Shown piece by piece: positions 1 to 14,352 of a stretch of DNA of 64,000 bases. Origin of the DNA: Trochalopteron elliotii. Taxonomy: Eukaryota > Chordata > Aves > Passeriformes > Leiothrichidae. The notes below the pieces were generated by a model. That model did no database searches, had not been told where the DNA came from, and saw only the letters and a list, made by a program, of their open reading frames with translations. Location: positions 2,371,393 through 2,435,392 of the forward strand of contig JANPWX010019802.1 in assembly GCA_024734555.1 (NCBI GenBank), in the 5' to 3' direction. The translations under genes and the position numbers were made by a program. Numbering within the stretch: position 1 is the first letter of the stretch; each line of letters opens with the position of its first letter.

Positions 1-2167
1 TACAGCTGAAAAATTACCGTAGATTTAAAATACAAAATGAAACAAGATTCTATCATATCTATAACGGGCAACAGTAACCTACATTTCCAAGTTTCCACAT
101 GGTTTTTAACTTTGCTATTAACTCTCACTGTGGGTTGTTTGGTTTGTGGTTTGTTGATTGGTGGGTTTTTTCCCCAAAGAAGGAATCGGGATACAATACA
201 GATGTCCCTCTCCAATAAGCCTCCACTGATCAGACAGAACTTAGTTTTTGTTTTTCCCTTGCTTCCTAGAGGCTTGTCTCTTGCTTAAAATTTCACAGGA
301 ACAGTAGAAATTTAACACCAGATGACATATTTTTATGTCTTGCTCCAAAAGCAGAAAACACTCTTACCAAAGATTACAGGTGATGTCATTAACTTCCTTC
401 TAAACTCACTGTGAAAATTGACAAAATTAAGCTGATTAAAATACTTAAAACCTTCCAAATTCTTAAAGAACCCCAAAACCCCCTCATCAAACAAAAACAA
501 CTTCCCCACCAATGAGAAACAGATACCTAATACAGAAAGGTCTAAAACATTGAAGCCTGCCAGAAGAACATATGCAGCAAGTTAATACAAACCATTTCAT
601 GCACAAGTTCTATTTATAAAACATTTCTTCAACCCTAGCTACCCAGTATAATATGTTTTGTCATCATAGATACAAGTACTGCTTTCTCTCAAAGGATGAA
701 AGGAAAAACAAGAGATGGCATCTTTCTCTACTGCATCATACAGATGACAAGTTTTTTAACTCAAAAATTGCCAAGTTAGGAAGAGAACATAATGTACATT
801 AGAAGAAATTACATACAACTAAAATAATCAACCACAGAACACACCTTTGAAGTTTACCAATGTTACTCTTTCAGGAAGACTATGAAATGATGCATTTTAA
901 AACTGAAATTCAAGAGATTAGTGAGGCTTAAAAAAATCAAAACAGAGCAAAACGCAACACAACTCTTAATACATATTTTTACTCATAATGTTGACTTCAC
1001 TTATTTGACAAAAGAACAAACAAATCATTTTTTTCTCTACTACAAATTCAAATAAAATGGGAATTATTTCACCATGCTTTGAAGAAAGCTTTTCAATAAA
1101 CGTAGTGTTTATAGGCTTCAACTGTATAATACATCAGAAAAAATATTCATGCCAATTCTCTGTGCAGCAACATTTGTCATTCAAGAGAAGAAAAAGCACT
1201 TTTAGTTAAAACATCATCACATTATAAAACCAAGCTCATTTAAGATTGTTGATTTTTCTGAAAAATTACTTTAGACACACAGCAATACGTCAAAATAAAA
1301 CTAGTACATCATAAATCCTTTTGCCTCCCTCGCTTAATCTTTCTCAAAACCAGAGAGGAGCACTATTTTTAAGCTGAAAACAGTAAAAAAAATTGTTGGC
1401 TAATTGAACAAGTGTCAAGCTGACATTAAATGACATTTACAATACAGATTAAATGAAACAAAATTTTAGCTTAGAATCAGAAGGCTGCAGTCTTAATAAC
1501 ACAGGAACTAATATTTTTATCACAAGTCCTTCCAAGATGCAATAAAGATAATGTTTGTTAGTTCTGGCTAAGCATTCAAGATTAGAATTACTTTCAAATA
1601 TAACAAACATACTCATTCTGAAACAATTTTACCAAAATGCAGTATTCTTCAGATACCTTTTTTAGCTCTTAGGAAAATATACTCTTCAAGTGTTACAACT
1701 ATTTGTGTATTTTAATATGGTTCCACGTGTTTAAGTCTTTTGCAACATCAGATAATAAGCTACCAACTTTCCACAGTTCACCAGATTATCTCAGGAAACT
1801 GAAAAAAAATGAAAAGCAACTTTCTATGTACTCTTCCAGAATTAACAAATATACGAATACTGCACATCTCTTTGTATTTTTTATATATTACACAACACTC
1901 ACAGCAACAACAAAATTTTAAGTTTGACCTATTTAATTCAGTCATGCATTTGAAGGGTAAGACAGTAAGATAAACAGGTGGTGTTTAGCTACATGTGTCA
2001 AATATTCTCACTCTTCAAAAGCACTCATCTGAGTGACGAGCCCAGAAAAACAGGGTCAGCATCTAGTGCAAAAATATCACTTCATATACTGCATAACAGA
2101 ACTAGTAAATAGGAACTAGAAAGCAGAACTTTCCAATTAATAAAAATCTCAGTTGTCTTTACCCTAC
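1..2167 (-). other. JMY: JMY intron 2 (partial)
   Basis: This is the start of JMY intron 2 on the minus strand, opening with the donor GTAGGG just below 2168. The next JMY coding exon was looked for here and not found, so the intron runs past the left edge. The sequence is AT-rich with no recognised repeat, RNA gene or coding ORF; the short ORFs are not family members I know. Confidence 0.8.
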
Positions 2168-2341
2168 CTTTATCTGCTGTCTTCTAAGCATTGCTAGTTC
2201 CCTCATATCTCGGAATGGTTGCAGTAAGTACTGGTACAGCTCCGTGGTCGCTTCTGCAAGATTACTGTAGGCTTCATCTTCCATTTGGTACAGTTCAAGG
2301 AGCTCTACCATACTTTCTGTATTCTTATGTTTTTCCAGAAG
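2168..2341 (-). CDS. JMY: JMY exon 2 (actin nucleator / p53 cofactor)
   Basis: This exon encodes exactly 58 codons, phase 0 at both ends. The translation starts LLEKHKNTESMVELLELYQM and ends ELAMLRRQQIK, almost identical to the mammalian JMY segment after the RIQE motif. It is flanked by acceptor CTGCAG at 2342-2347 and donor AAG|GTAGGG at 2167. In the family this region begins the central helical part that leads into the coiled coil. The actin-binding WH2 repeats and acidic tail are encoded by later exons outside the window. JMY works in the cytoplasm as an actin nucleator and Arp2/3 activator, and in the nucleus as a p300/p53 cofactor; this is family knowledge, not visible here. The identification rests on sequence match, reading frame and splice sites, and is firm. 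Confidence 0.95.
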
Positions 2342-5300
2342 CTGCAGAAAAAGTACAAGTTTTAATGAAAATATTGGAATATTCCCACCAGAAGTGAAAG
2401 TAATTTAAACAACATTTTTAGCCTAGTCTGTTGTATCATCTTTCCCTTCACACAAAATCGCCAGACAAATAAACAAAACAAAACAATCTTAGTCCCCAAA
2501 ACACATCTTGAATTCAGCCAGTTAAGTATAAGCACATCTCTGAAAACCTTAACTGAGCAGCACTCAGACCGATTTTTTAACTTCCAAAAATTTCTGGAAG
2601 GTAATGAATATGAGCATAAAGGCAGCAGAAAAAGCAACTTAACACAACAATTTATAATGTAGTAATCAGGTAAGCTACTTCAGACACTTCCCACTTTCGG
2701 GTATCAGAGCAGGGGGAAAAGGAGTGATAGACAAGGAGACAAAAAGAGAAGTTGCATTTTGAATTTTCTACATTTTTTGAGAATTTTTAGTGTTTGGGTT
2801 TTGTGGCTTTCTGTCAGTCTCTTCTTTAGATCCACATAACACCCACTACATCAGACAGAGTGTAACCTATAAGAAACAAAACTTCATAGAAAGTTTAATC
2901 ACAAAATTTATGAACTTTTCATCCATTTTATTTTTACAACAGGAATTACCTAAGCATTATAATCTTTATAAAATACTTAGAGGTTAGTATAAAACTACTT
3001 TAATTCATATAAGAAAATACAACATCAAACTCTGTTCTTTTAGTTCTTAGGAAGCAGAAAATTCACTTGTTTGTACAAACTACCTACAATGTATGATTTT
3101 ATTACTGTATATGTTCATTTTGCATCTCTTTTGGTCATTTGCCTGAGCAGACTTCACATGGTGCTGAAAACCTTTCACCGTTTTTAATAAAAAATATGTA
3201 GTTGTTTAATAAAAACTAATCATACAGACATGTGGAATACTTGATGTATTTATAAATACAAGATTATCTGAAATTAATTCCCCTCAAATAATTTTCAAAG
3301 TCAAAGTCTCTTGTCCTTTATATTATCATCTCAAAAGCGTATATTCACAGTCTGAGTTTAAATAAACTTAACAAAGATTAGAAACACTGTGGAATAAACA
3401 CATCCTATCTTCTATCTGTTCATTCAAGTTGGATGCTAAGCCAACAATGAAATACTCCGTAGAGTGAACTGTGTTTCAGTTACCAGAATGGGTATGAAAG
3501 GTGTCCTTCTTCATAATGGAAAATTTATTTTAGAACATCTCTGTAACTCCACCTTTGAAGCACTAAGGGAGGTTAGAGAGAGGATGCAGAGCAGAATGCA
3601 GAGGTGCTTGTAGTGGCTTTATTTATACATTCAGCATTAAAATAGTAGTCAGATTCCACGAAAACACAGGAAGAGCTTTCCCTTATTAAGGTTTAGCAGA
3701 GAAAAAAGGTCTGGGAGAGAGGATGTAAAACACATGTGGAACTCCTCACAAGGAGGAAACTCGGCACAAGGCAAACTGTTTTGTTACCTAAACAATTTCA
3801 CACAGAGAATTGTTCCTATCACAAAGTCACTGTCTAAACTCTTCTACTCTTCCAGTAGCACACATATTTTTTAGCATTTGAGTTCTCACTGAGAAAACAA
3901 CCACTGGGCTTGCAGCCTGTAAGACTACCATTTTATTAACTTTCAGTCGTAGACACACATAACACAACCTGAAACTAAAGAGACTCAGATACTCTTGGCT
4001 TTGTGCCTTAAGTCCCTATGAATCTCACACATTATTCCAACTCACTATTTGTTTAAACCATGTGGTCTAAGAATGTACCATCTTCCTCAGCTCCACTTCC
4101 ATGTGACTAGGGCCTAAAACCAGAGTTGTCATATACCAGCTTTCTCCTACTTTCCCGGGGCACAATCAGAAATCCCTCTGCAGTCCCCAAGCTGTAATTA
4201 TCCTTCCATCAAGCTACTAAATCTTTCTTCTCAAGCCACCCATTGCAAGAAGGAGCAACTCTACCAGTACATGACAATTTCCTTTTAGTAGCTCAGGCTA
4301 TTAGTATCTCACTATTCAATAAATTTACACCTCTGTTTCATTGTGAAACACTACTGCTCTAGTAGGATACAAACTCTAGAGGGCAACAAAAAACAAATTG
4401 AGAAAATGTAATCCTTTAAATATAATTTAAAGGGGAATCTTAGGTACATTTATTTCAGGGACAGAACAATACAATGCAGGGGCTTTTTTCTTTTTATTCA
4501 CAGACCATTCTTATGGCCTATTTAGTAGTTTTGGTATTTTGATAGATGGGCACAACTTTGCAGAAGCTGGAATCAAAGTGCCAAGAAATGAAGGACCAAT
4601 TCAATTTTATGACTATCAGAATAGTACAAAGACATCTTAAGGACACTAAAAACTAGTAGCTACTTATAATTAGTTGGCTGTTCAGAAAAAATCATGTCCA
4701 TCACTGAAAACAGCAGGGACAAAATAATGAACTATCAATACATTCCCATCATAACAAAAGATAAGTAAATGGGCATAACCTCATGGTCTTGTCTATGTTA
4801 GCCTGCTGCTAGGGTTACCCAAAACCTAAATCAAATCCTAACACTCAACTCCTTCAAAAATTCTAAATCTTCAATAAAAAAATCAATCACAGAAGTGAGG
4901 GCAGGTTATTCATAGCCAATTAATAGAGAATTATATATGTATTTATTCTTTAACTCTTAACACAAGGTAAGCTTCCATTTTTCATCCCTAAGGCAACAAT
5001 GCACATAGAATCCATTTCCTATTACTAATGAGGGCTTTCTGAATGAAAATGGTGACAAAATTTCATTTAATCTGCAGTTCCAAAAAAAGACATAACCAAA
5101 CAGGCAAAACTACTTCGAAACCAAAGAGTATCATCTTATGTGGTTTAATGCAAAGATCATCAAGCTATTCAATAAGGGTATTCTTCAATTCTTCAAAACA
5201 GACAGGAAAGAAACCAGCCTGTGAGTACTTGTTACATACAGCCTCACTACAACCATCCATCTATTCAGACCCCATTTTCAAGAAAAACACTGACCTTGGA

Positions 5301-5924
5301 CATAAAGTTTGAATACCGTGTTCAGCTTTGGGTGCCTCATTACAATACAGGCACTAAGGTGCCTTTCATGGAACTCATGAATTGTCTAGAGAGTAAGTTT
5401 TATAAAATTAGCCTAAATAAATCAAAATACCTGATTCCTTCTGGTCAAAAATTGCTGCTCACCCTACCAGCTACCAGGGAAGCAAGAAGCAGAAAAATTA
5501 TAGTGTTCCATTACAATGTGTCTTTCTCCAAGAGAAGAAAGATGAAGGGAAAGACCTAAAAAAATTTAAATGGGATTTCTAGATACAGCACTTCTCCAAA
5601 TGGTACAACAGCTTACTTAAAACCCACTTGAAAAAGTGTACTTAAGCAAATATTCAATCTTTCCAAGATGGGTAGATCAGCTTCTAGGGAAGTTCACCTG
5701 AACTACAAGAACTAACTATAAAGATCAACTCTTAAGTTTATTAAACAAAGGGAAATAAGACAGTATAGCTAACACAGCACTTGGAAATACCGTTGACAAC
5801 CCTCTTCCCTAATCTTGCCTAATGCAGGCTGGAGTTTGCAATGGTTAATCCTAATGGAGTGTTACTCCTTCAATACATGTACAGTTTGTCTTATTGGTGA
5901 CTGTTTTTTTTTTACTGAAGCTTG

Positions 5925-6216
5925 TAGACGTGTGGGGATTGGTCTCTTCTCCCAAGCAACAAATGACAGCACAAGAGGAAATAACCTCAAATTGTGCCAG
6001 GTTTAGATTGGATAATAGAAGAATTTCTTCACAGAAAGGCTTGTCAAGCAGTGAAACAGGCTGTGCAGCCAAGTGGCTCAGTCATCATCCCTGGGGGTAT
6101 TTAAAAGACGTGCAGATGTAGCAGTTAGGGCCATGGTTTAGTGGTGGGCTTGGCAGTGCTACAATAATGGTTGGACCTGGTGATCCTAAAGGTCTTTTCT
6201 CACCTAAATGATTCCA
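5925..6216 (+). mobile_element. CR1 LINE, 3' end fragment
   Basis: The sequence follows the avian CR1 3' untranslated region in order: a block reading TTGGTCTCTTCTCCCAAG, then AGGAAATAACCTCAA, then the segment with AGAATTTCTTCACAGAAAGG, and finally TTTAGTGGTGGGCTTGGCAG and CACCTAAATGATTC. It is 5'-truncated, as is usual for CR1, and lies antisense to JMY in intron 1. The open frames crossing it are not coding. Confidence 0.88.
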
Positions 6217-8757
6217 CATAAATGGTTTAAAGAAATACATGACTGTTCTCTATCACATTTTGGAACTGGAATGCATACCAATCACCAAGGCTACAACAAT
6301 CCAGTGTGGTATGAACAGAAGAACAATAACTTTGATTCTACTTCTAGACAGAGACTTTTAAGCCTGATGAAGAGTCCAGGTGTTTTACTGCCACCAGTCT
6401 GGAAGGGGCACTGACACGGGAAACAGATGGCACAAAACTGGCTGCACAGAGCACCTCCCATTATAACACAGTCTGATGGAGCTTTCCTGTTCCAGATCAA
6501 AGTTAGCTGAAACATTTTTTCAGCTGGCTGCCATCCAGAAAGTATTCAGACTACTAGATACCTGGGATGCAGAGACTAGCACAGAATTAATGTCATAATG
6601 GAAACCACGCCCTCCACAGACTCACAAGTAGTTTGATTCTGTGTGTTCCCATCTTCACACAGGCAGTACCTAAATGAGTACCTAGCCAAGTGTCTAGACC
6701 AACGTGGAACATTAAAGCCAAGGCAGCTTTCAAGGTGTTGGCATAAAACACATGAACAATTTTTGTGGCATGTTTTATGCCCCAGTGAAGACTAGTTCTC
6801 AACACAGACATTCAGTGTTACTGCTCACTTACTTCAAGTCTCAGTATGAATTTCTGACTTTCACAATTTTTAATTACATTATTTAAAGAAGTGGGTGGAG
6901 GAGAGTAGAGTAACATCCTGTACAGGCCAGACTAGCTCTATACCCATTCAATGCTGCATTTATTTTAAGAATCATGTTTCACAGATGTTACATTGTTCAC
7001 AACTAAATGAATCCATATATTTTAGGCAACTATTATGCAGATACACTCTAACCAGCAGGAAACACTGTTTCTTTTTAAATTTAACAGCACATATATTTGA
7101 ACTATATAATAAAGATTATTTCTGTCTTCTGTATTTTTTTTGTTGTTCAAAAAGCTTAAAAAGTATTACAGCAGACAGTGTAATTATGTGCAGGTTGACC
7201 TCAGCTGGGCACATAATCCAAAGCTTGATTTAATCACAGAAGAGTCAAGTCTTACATTTCCTTTGATAATACTCCCAAAACTTTCCCTGTTACTCTTTTT
7301 TTTTTTTTTGGCGTATTTTATAAAAACATTGCAATATGACATATAGCCATTTTTAGATAAAATCAGCCATAAAGATATTTGTTCATATCTTCTTAAGCTC
7401 CTTCATACTTCTGAAATAACTACAGAACACATTATTTTCCTACAAATTTAGACTGTCAGAAGCCTGACAGTATTATCTGCCATTTCCAAGAGGAGTTCTA
7501 AAGATTCAAATTGAAGCATATTCAGTTTCACAGGTAAAGCTAGGGATAGCTGTTGTCAGAGAGAAGTACAGTACTGCAGACAGAGTAGTTTTAGATACTG
7601 CATCCTTTGTCCTGAGAGCAGCAATCCTAAGAGTAAAATACTCAACCCTCCTGACTATGCACTGGCAGTAGTACGCAATGAGCTTCAGACAATGAGTTAT
7701 AAAGAAGTAAAGTTATAGAGTACATAAAATTTGTATGCAAAATTTTAGCAACTGAACTTAGAAGGCAATTTTTTTGCATCAGAACATGCTAAGAACTGTT
7801 TCTCTTCAAACAAACAAAAGAAATCATTGTTAAAAGCAAATAACACTCCCACATGTCCTGACAATATGCAGAAGTCTCAATTACATGAAATCTTCACTAC
7901 AGGCAAACTGCTTTTATCACTCTTACAAACATGTGGTCCTGTACTTAAATGTCACCCATTACAGTTAAGAGATTAAGACCTGCCAGAATATCCAGCTGTT
8001 CGCATGATTGCTCTGCCATCAATAATCCTTACCTTTGTGGTAAAAAAAGATCAGTTGCATTACTGTAGCAGTAACAGACCAAAGCCTGACTCTCCCACAC
8101 AGACCTAAAGTACATTTTATTGCTAGGGCAGAAATCATCTAAGAGAACACAACATCTAGATAGAAAGGGAGGATGTCATAAATAAATTAGATAATACTGA
8201 CTAGCATGGGAAGTGCTGGATCCAGCACTACATCTGTCTAACCTCTTAAGATTTAAAAAAAGATAAAAACAAGTGAATTTCATACTAACTTATTTGGAAA
8301 CAACACAGCAATTGACCACCTACTGAGTGCACAAAAAGTGTCCAGTTTTTTTCAAAGAGGCTTCTGAAGACATGGATTGAAGTGTATGCTGATGCACTGC
8401 CAAGGTTATTATCTGGATTTGGGAAGAGTTTTCAAAATGGCTGTTTAAAGAAGAGCTGAGCTAATTCAACTAATTAAACCAAAAGCACAGATAAAACATA
8501 GATAACAAACAAGTTCAAAGTTCACATGTATTCAACAAAATGAACAGCAAATTAAAGAAAACCCAGCAAAGATATTGGAAAGCAAACACGGGGTATTTAA
8601 AACACAAAAAACTAAGAAGACTTCCATAAGATGTGTCACCTAGGCCTCTGAAGAGCTGTTAATACAAAATGAACCACATTATTCACCCTTAAAGACTACT
8701 TAAAACAGTCCTTTACCTGCACACGGTGAGCCTGTGACCACAGTACGCTTGCAGAGA

Positions 8758-9694
8758 TGTTTTGGATGGGTGGAAAGGGCTTTGTACTAGGGGACTACAG
8801 AAGTGGCACCTGTGAGAAGATGCCAGAAGCACCTCCCATGTCCAACAGGGCTAAAGCCAGTGAGCTCCAAGATGGACCCGCCACTGGCAAAGGCCAAATC
8901 CATCAGCAATCACAACAGTACCTCTGGGATAACGCATTTAAGATGGAGAAAAGAGTCCTGGCACAACTGCACCCAAAAGAGGAACAAGAACAGGTGAGAG
9001 GAACAACTCTGCACATACCAAGGTCAGTGAAGAAGAAGTTGGGGGAGGTTCTCCAAGCACCAGTGTAGAGACACCCTTGCAGCCTGTGGAAGACCCCACA
9101 CTGCAGCAGACAGATGGGCCCTGAAGTAAAATGCCATTTCATAGAGAGCCCGTGCTGGAGCAGGCTCCAGGCAACCTGTGGCCCCATGGACAAAGGAGCC
9201 AATGCTGGAGAAGTTTTCTGACAGATCCATGATCTCATGGAGGACATTGGACAGACACTGGAGCACTCTGTCCCCCAAGGACTGCACCCAATGAGATGGA
9301 CTTACACCACCAGAAGTCAATGGAGGTCTGTCTCCTGTGCGTCCCCATGGCAGAGCAGGGGAAAACCACAAAGAGGAAGCAGTGGTAAAGAAAACACATG
9401 ATGAACTGGCCACAAATCCCCTTCCCTGTCCTCCTATGCCATCCAGGGAGAGGAAGTAGAGAATTCAGTAGAGAAGTTGAGCTCAAGATGAGGGGAGGAG
9501 TGGTGTGAAGACGTTTTATGATTCGGTTTTATTCTTCATTACCAAACTCTGATTTATCGGCAACAGATAAAATTAATTTTGGCAAGCTGATTCCCTTGTG
9601 GCTGTGACAGTAACTGGTGAGTGATCTCTCCTTGTCCTTATCTCGACCCAGGAGCACCTGGTGGGTACCTGATGTACAACATCTACCCACTCCA
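8758..9694 (+). mobile_element. Solo ERV LTR, long GC-rich avian family (copy 1)
   Basis: This is a long terminal repeat of an endogenous retrovirus, starting TGTTTTGGATGG and ending near ACCCACTCCA. It shares ordered blocks with 24993-26186 and 28928-30010: the ACAGAAGTGGC block, the CAAGATGGACC block, a TATA-like CATTTAAGA, a GC-rich middle of degenerate repeats (CCCACACTGGAGCAG type), and a 3' part with GATAAAATTAATTTT followed by GTAACTGGTGAGTGATCTC. No gag, pol or env sequence flanks it, so it is best read as a solo LTR. The flanks show AGAGA before and AGAGC after, a possible imperfect target duplication. It is antisense to JMY within intron 1. The overlapping ORFs on both strands are by-products of GC-rich sequence. 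Confidence 0.82.
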
Positions 9695-10038
9695 AGAGCC
9701 TACCCTAGAAGTGTTTGACCAGCACAGATTGCTTGGCCTCTTTTCATTCTGCTCAGTGATCCTCGCTTACATTCAGGTTAACAGCTCCTGGACAGTAACA
9801 ATTACCTTTGCCTAGTTCTTTTACACTGCCTACCAAAACACACCTCATTTCAACATACTACCCATAATATAACTCCACAGAAAAATACAAGAACTGAACC
9901 GAGTAAGAAAAACTGAAGTAGTATTTCAATTCAGCCAAGTGAGCCAAAACATTACTTCCATGTATGCATCATTACTGAACAATGCAACTTCTCTCCTCCC
10001 ACACGAAAATTCTAAATAGAAATCTCAGCAGAACTGTA

Positions 10039-10051
10039 TGTATATATATAA
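10039..10051. repeat. (TA)n microsatellite
   Basis: A short alternating TA run lies inside JMY intron 1, following a TGTATG stretch. Confidence 0.8.
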
Positions 10052-11852
10052 CTTGTTGGAAAATCACAAGGCTCAGGCATAAAGCTGTTGGCTCTGACAA
10101 CAATGTATGGCACACTCGATCTCTTCTGAAAGCTCAAGGGGGAGATGTCAACAATTAAAAGCTATGCATCTCCCTCCCTGTAAACAAGACAAACGTAACA
10201 TCATGTGGGTTTTTTTTTTAAACTGGTACTTGTCTGCTCACCTTACCTTTCTATGTGATGTGACTGTGCCACTCCTTAGTCAGACTGCCATGTCAAATGA
10301 GTGTCTATAATACCAGGTATTAATTTGAGTTTAGTGTATTACTTAGAGCTGCCACAGATGAGCTACAGAAATCACAGAAAACAAGGGCTAACTGCATGGG
10401 AGCACTCATTGCTCAGGAATGTTAAGTTTCCTTTTTCCTGTTAGTAACACAGAAATAGGTATTTACATTGTAACAAAATTTCATGAATGAAACAGATCTG
10501 TATTTCAGAGTTATGGACTTTTGGGACTCCTTTCCTTTGGAAAGGGGAAAATAATGAAAATATAAAGTCACTAATGAATCACTGGTTGGTTGGAACACGG
10601 TAAATCTGAACAAAAAGACTTCTAGGCAACACCTCACCCTGAAGGCTTGGCAAAGAATTTACTTTACACATACCCTAATGAGTTCTAAGTAATTTTTTTT
10701 TCTGCAGGTCAGAAGACTGAGAACATACATTACATAAGCATTCAGGCTGTGCCATAAAATACTTTAACTTTTAGTCCACAAACTGTCTTTTTCTATCCTT
10801 CTGAACTATGCTGTTAGTCAGGAAAATATACTCAAGATCATCAAAACTGACAATTATCTAAACAAACCAATATCTTCATAGAACAAATACATTTAGTTAG
10901 TAAGTATTATAGTGTTAGTCTTGAAACCTTTCACATAAGATTTGCCATGTCAGGACACAGGCCTAGCCAAATACCCACCTCCAGTAAAGAGCAAATGTTC
11001 TTTTATGAAAACAAAGAAGAACATTTGATGGGAAGAAAAGAAATTAAAGATGAACAATCAATTTCACTGTCAGCTCATGGGAATTAGATCAGCAGCACTG
11101 AATTAGTACTCTTAGCAGTTTTACAGTACATTTGGCATGGTAGCAAATAATTCTCAAATGTCTGGTAAGTCTAGTTTTAAAAATCTAATTCAAAGCAGGT
11201 AAAGCATTACGACAACACCAGATTTTAAGTACTTGTGTAGGTGAATTTATTTTTTAAAGCTGACCCAACAGCTTGTTCCTATAGAAAGAAGATTCCATTT
11301 CCCATCCCCTCCTGCCTCTCTTCTTCGCAGTCTACTCCAGTTCCATGTTCCTTCTGCTCTCAGGTGCCCTCTTCCCCACTTCACTGGCTTTAGTATTTCT
11401 CAGATCCTTCAACAAACTAACTCAGCATCTGGCAAAAAACCACTTTGTGATCTCTCTTGGAGTAATTTACTGAGGTTTATTGAGTTGAATCAGCATACTG
11501 CAAGGACAGAGAAGCAGAACAGGAAGGAACACGACGCTGACGGGGGGAGGACAGAAAGCAATAGCATCCCCTCCTGTCAACACCAGCGAGCTGACGATCC
11601 AGTTCTTCTGCTCCCCTCAACAACACAGTTGATGAACCACCCTTAAGCCTGGGTGACAGATGAGAGGTAACTCAAACGGCCCTCTGTGTTCTCTTTCAGT
11701 GCTGGTAGAGTTCAGCCTCTACAGCACCTTATACAATGGTGCAATCATGGAAAGGCAAAACTAAAGAAACAGCATTTTGCACCCCTAAATGCAATTTTTT
11801 AAAGTTTCCAAGCTCAAATAATGGGGATTTTATTCAAAAGTTGAATATGTCC

Positions 11853-11876
11853 AAAAAAAAAAAAAAAAAAAAAAAA
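11853..11876. repeat. Poly(A) tract, 24 bases
   Basis: This is an uninterrupted run of 24 A on the plus strand within JMY intron 1. I see no retroposon body or target duplication next to it, so it is listed only as a homopolymer, which is prone to length error. Confidence 0.9.
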
Positions 11877-13461
11877 GCCCAGTAGGAAAAACATAGTTAC
11901 AGTCCACTATTAAGAACAAAAGGCTAAATAAGACACCAAGAAAATCCTTAGATCCCATATCATGCACATTTTTCCTCCCACTTTAACAGCAAATACAGTA
12001 AATTACAAGCTACTAAATCACTTTCATAACAGAACAGTATTTCAGGCAAAAGCAATTTATACTAGCACCAGGGGAACACAGACTTGTATTATGTGGTGCT
12101 AATTGTTTGAATTGGTTTTATTCCTGATCTTTTATTCCTGGGAGAAATGAATGGGAAAGGATACTCAGTTTAAATGTTAAAGGGAAATAAAATCCATGTG
12201 TGATAAAGCAGCATGATAAAACACATTTGAAACTATACATACCATTTACTTACTTATTCAACTCCTCCAGAAGACCTCCAATATTTCAAGTAGTTTGGGA
12301 TTTTTTAACCTCCTCCCATATATGAATTCTTTTCTGAATTATACTACTCTGAAGTGACAAAATGATACAATTTAAAATTCGGATATCTGATGATCACGAA
12401 CAAGTAACACATTACTGAAGGCTAAAGAATCTGGGCTGCGAAGCCACAGGGCTATTTGCACTGTAGAAAAATTACAAGCTTAGAAACTCCTAGAGATTTT
12501 CACCCTCAAAAGTTTCACAACTTAATTAATACATATGTATCTTCTTAATTTCTTATTTCTCTCTTTATTTTTAAAATTTCCTTTCAACAGATATAAAACA
12601 CAGTGTTTTTTAACTCCAGGTTTCCTTTAAAAAAAAGAAGGAAATCAAAAGCCCTAATCAAAACTAGCTCTATTTTAAGCATGGGGTTCAATTAAAAAAA
12701 CACAGTAAGGCTCCTTTAACATAATAATCTATGATTCTAAGTTGTTGTAAAACTTTTACAACACTCTACCCCTGAAGAAGCTCAAACAAATCATGATGTA
12801 ATAATGTTACATGAAAAGTCGTGCTATTATTAATTTTAGACGGCCCACATAAATTGTCTGCAAGTCATCATAAACGAATACTAAGTGATTATTTAAATAA
12901 CATTTTTCAGAGAAAAAGACCAAACCCATCCACTCACACTAATACCACATCATTTCTTCCAAAAGAAGGTCAGAACCACTTGCCTACATTGCTTACATTT
13001 GGAAAGTATTATAACAGTAGATAATAGAAAATTTGGGTTGTTTTATGCATTTAAAAAATCAGAAGTACTCAAGTTTCTTTAAAACAAAATTCAGAAGTTT
13101 GCTGAGTGGAAGCGTTTTGTAGCACCTTTCCTCAAGCAAATCATTAACAAAAAAAAGTCCACCAAGTGTTCAAATTTGTCTAAATGGGCAATTTTGTCAT
13201 TACTAAGCAAAAAAACTTACAGACATACATTTGATATTCCTACAAAAACACCCCACCCAGAAAAGAACAGACGGAAAGGAAACCCAGAGATAGGGTTTTG
13301 CCACTGAAAGGTTTTGAATTGAAAGCAGTATCTGCAAAAATTTTTGCAACTGGTGGGTGAGGTCACACCAGTCTATCATCTATCACCCATGTTCTATTTA
13401 CATCTACAGTCAATGGCTCCAGATGATTACGTCCAAAGCGTTTTGTCTTCTCATCAAAACA

Positions 13462-13477
13462 GATATATATATATATG
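13462..13477. repeat. (AT)n microsatellite
   Basis: An alternating AT run of about 16 bases in JMY intron 1. Confidence 0.8.
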
Positions 13478-13720
13478 TATTGACTAACACACTGATGCTC
13501 TGTATCCTTAGAATACCATTTTCCCTCTCCTCCTGTCCTATCTTCCTTCTCTCTCTACCATGTTTCTGACAACTACGTTTTCATCTCTTGCAAAAACAGA
13601 GTTTGGCAGATTCATCTTCAGCTGGACTGAGCCCTAAGTTCAGCTGAAGTTCCCTCCAGTAACAGCAATATCCCAATGTATTGCAATACTATGTTCCTAA
13701 TAACATTAAAAAAAGAAATG

Positions 13721-14348
13721 TGTTCTAGGGTGACTTCATGGTGCCTGTATCCCCATTCATGTGTCCTGTGTGCACTGTATGTTGTGTTCTGTGTCTTTCA
13801 GACTGGCTCTGAGGGTGAAGCAGGGAGAAGAGAAGCGCGCAGTTTGAGGAAACAGCATTCACTCCTCTGTGTCCCTTCTCCGGTGTGTTCAGAGGAGGCT
13901 CGGACAGACTGCAGCACACATACCTGCTTTGCTTTTAGTTTGGCTAGGTGAGGCAGACAAGTTCCCCGGACTGCTTTTTTTTTCTTTTTCTTGGGACTGT
14001 TTAGACCTGCTCTGGACTGAAAGAGCAGAGCTTGCACCCTGTGGCCCACCGGGGCCTGGGTCTCCGGAGGGATTGATAAGGGACTGAGCGAGTTGAGCTA
14101 CACCCACAGCAAGGACTTTCCAATTTGCCTCTCACTCCAGAACGAGAGGTTTTATTGTTTCATATTATTCATTCTTTGTGCTTGTGGGCACTTTGTTGAA
14201 TAAGTAGTTTCTTCCACTTTTCTCCGAGGAAGTTTTTTCCCCAGACCGGTGGTAGGGAGGAGCCATTTGGGTTTGCTCCCCAGAGGGACCCTATTAAGGG
14301 GTTCTCTCCCAAATTTGCCCTAAACCAGGAAAAAATGTTAGAAGTACA
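13721..14348 (+). mobile_element. ERV LTR, second avian family (near full length)
   Basis: This is an LTR of about 630 bp beginning TGTTCTAGGGTGACTT and probably ending TTAGAAGTACA, which gives a loose inverted-terminal match. Recognisable blocks are CTTTCAGACTGGCTCTGAGG near the start, GGGACTGTTTAGACC, TGTGGCCCACCGGGGCCTG, CTCACTCCAGAACGAGAGG, then TTGAATAAGTAG (a variant AATAAA) and TTCTCCGAGGAAG, and a tail with TTTGCCCTAAACCAGG. I know this arrangement from bird LTRs. No internal retroviral region is attached. It is followed after 4 bases by the start of a second copy. The orientation is antisense to JMY. The exact right boundary is inferred. Confidence 0.72.
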
Positions 14349-14352
14349 TCCT

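Noticed and set aside
8757..9486. ORFs of 80-129 codons on both strands
   Set aside because: They lie entirely within the LTR at 8758-9694, whose related copies do not conserve the frames.
11853..11876. Processed pseudogene or SINE tail at the 24-base A run
   Set aside because: No coding similarity or SINE body upstream and no flanking duplication was seen.
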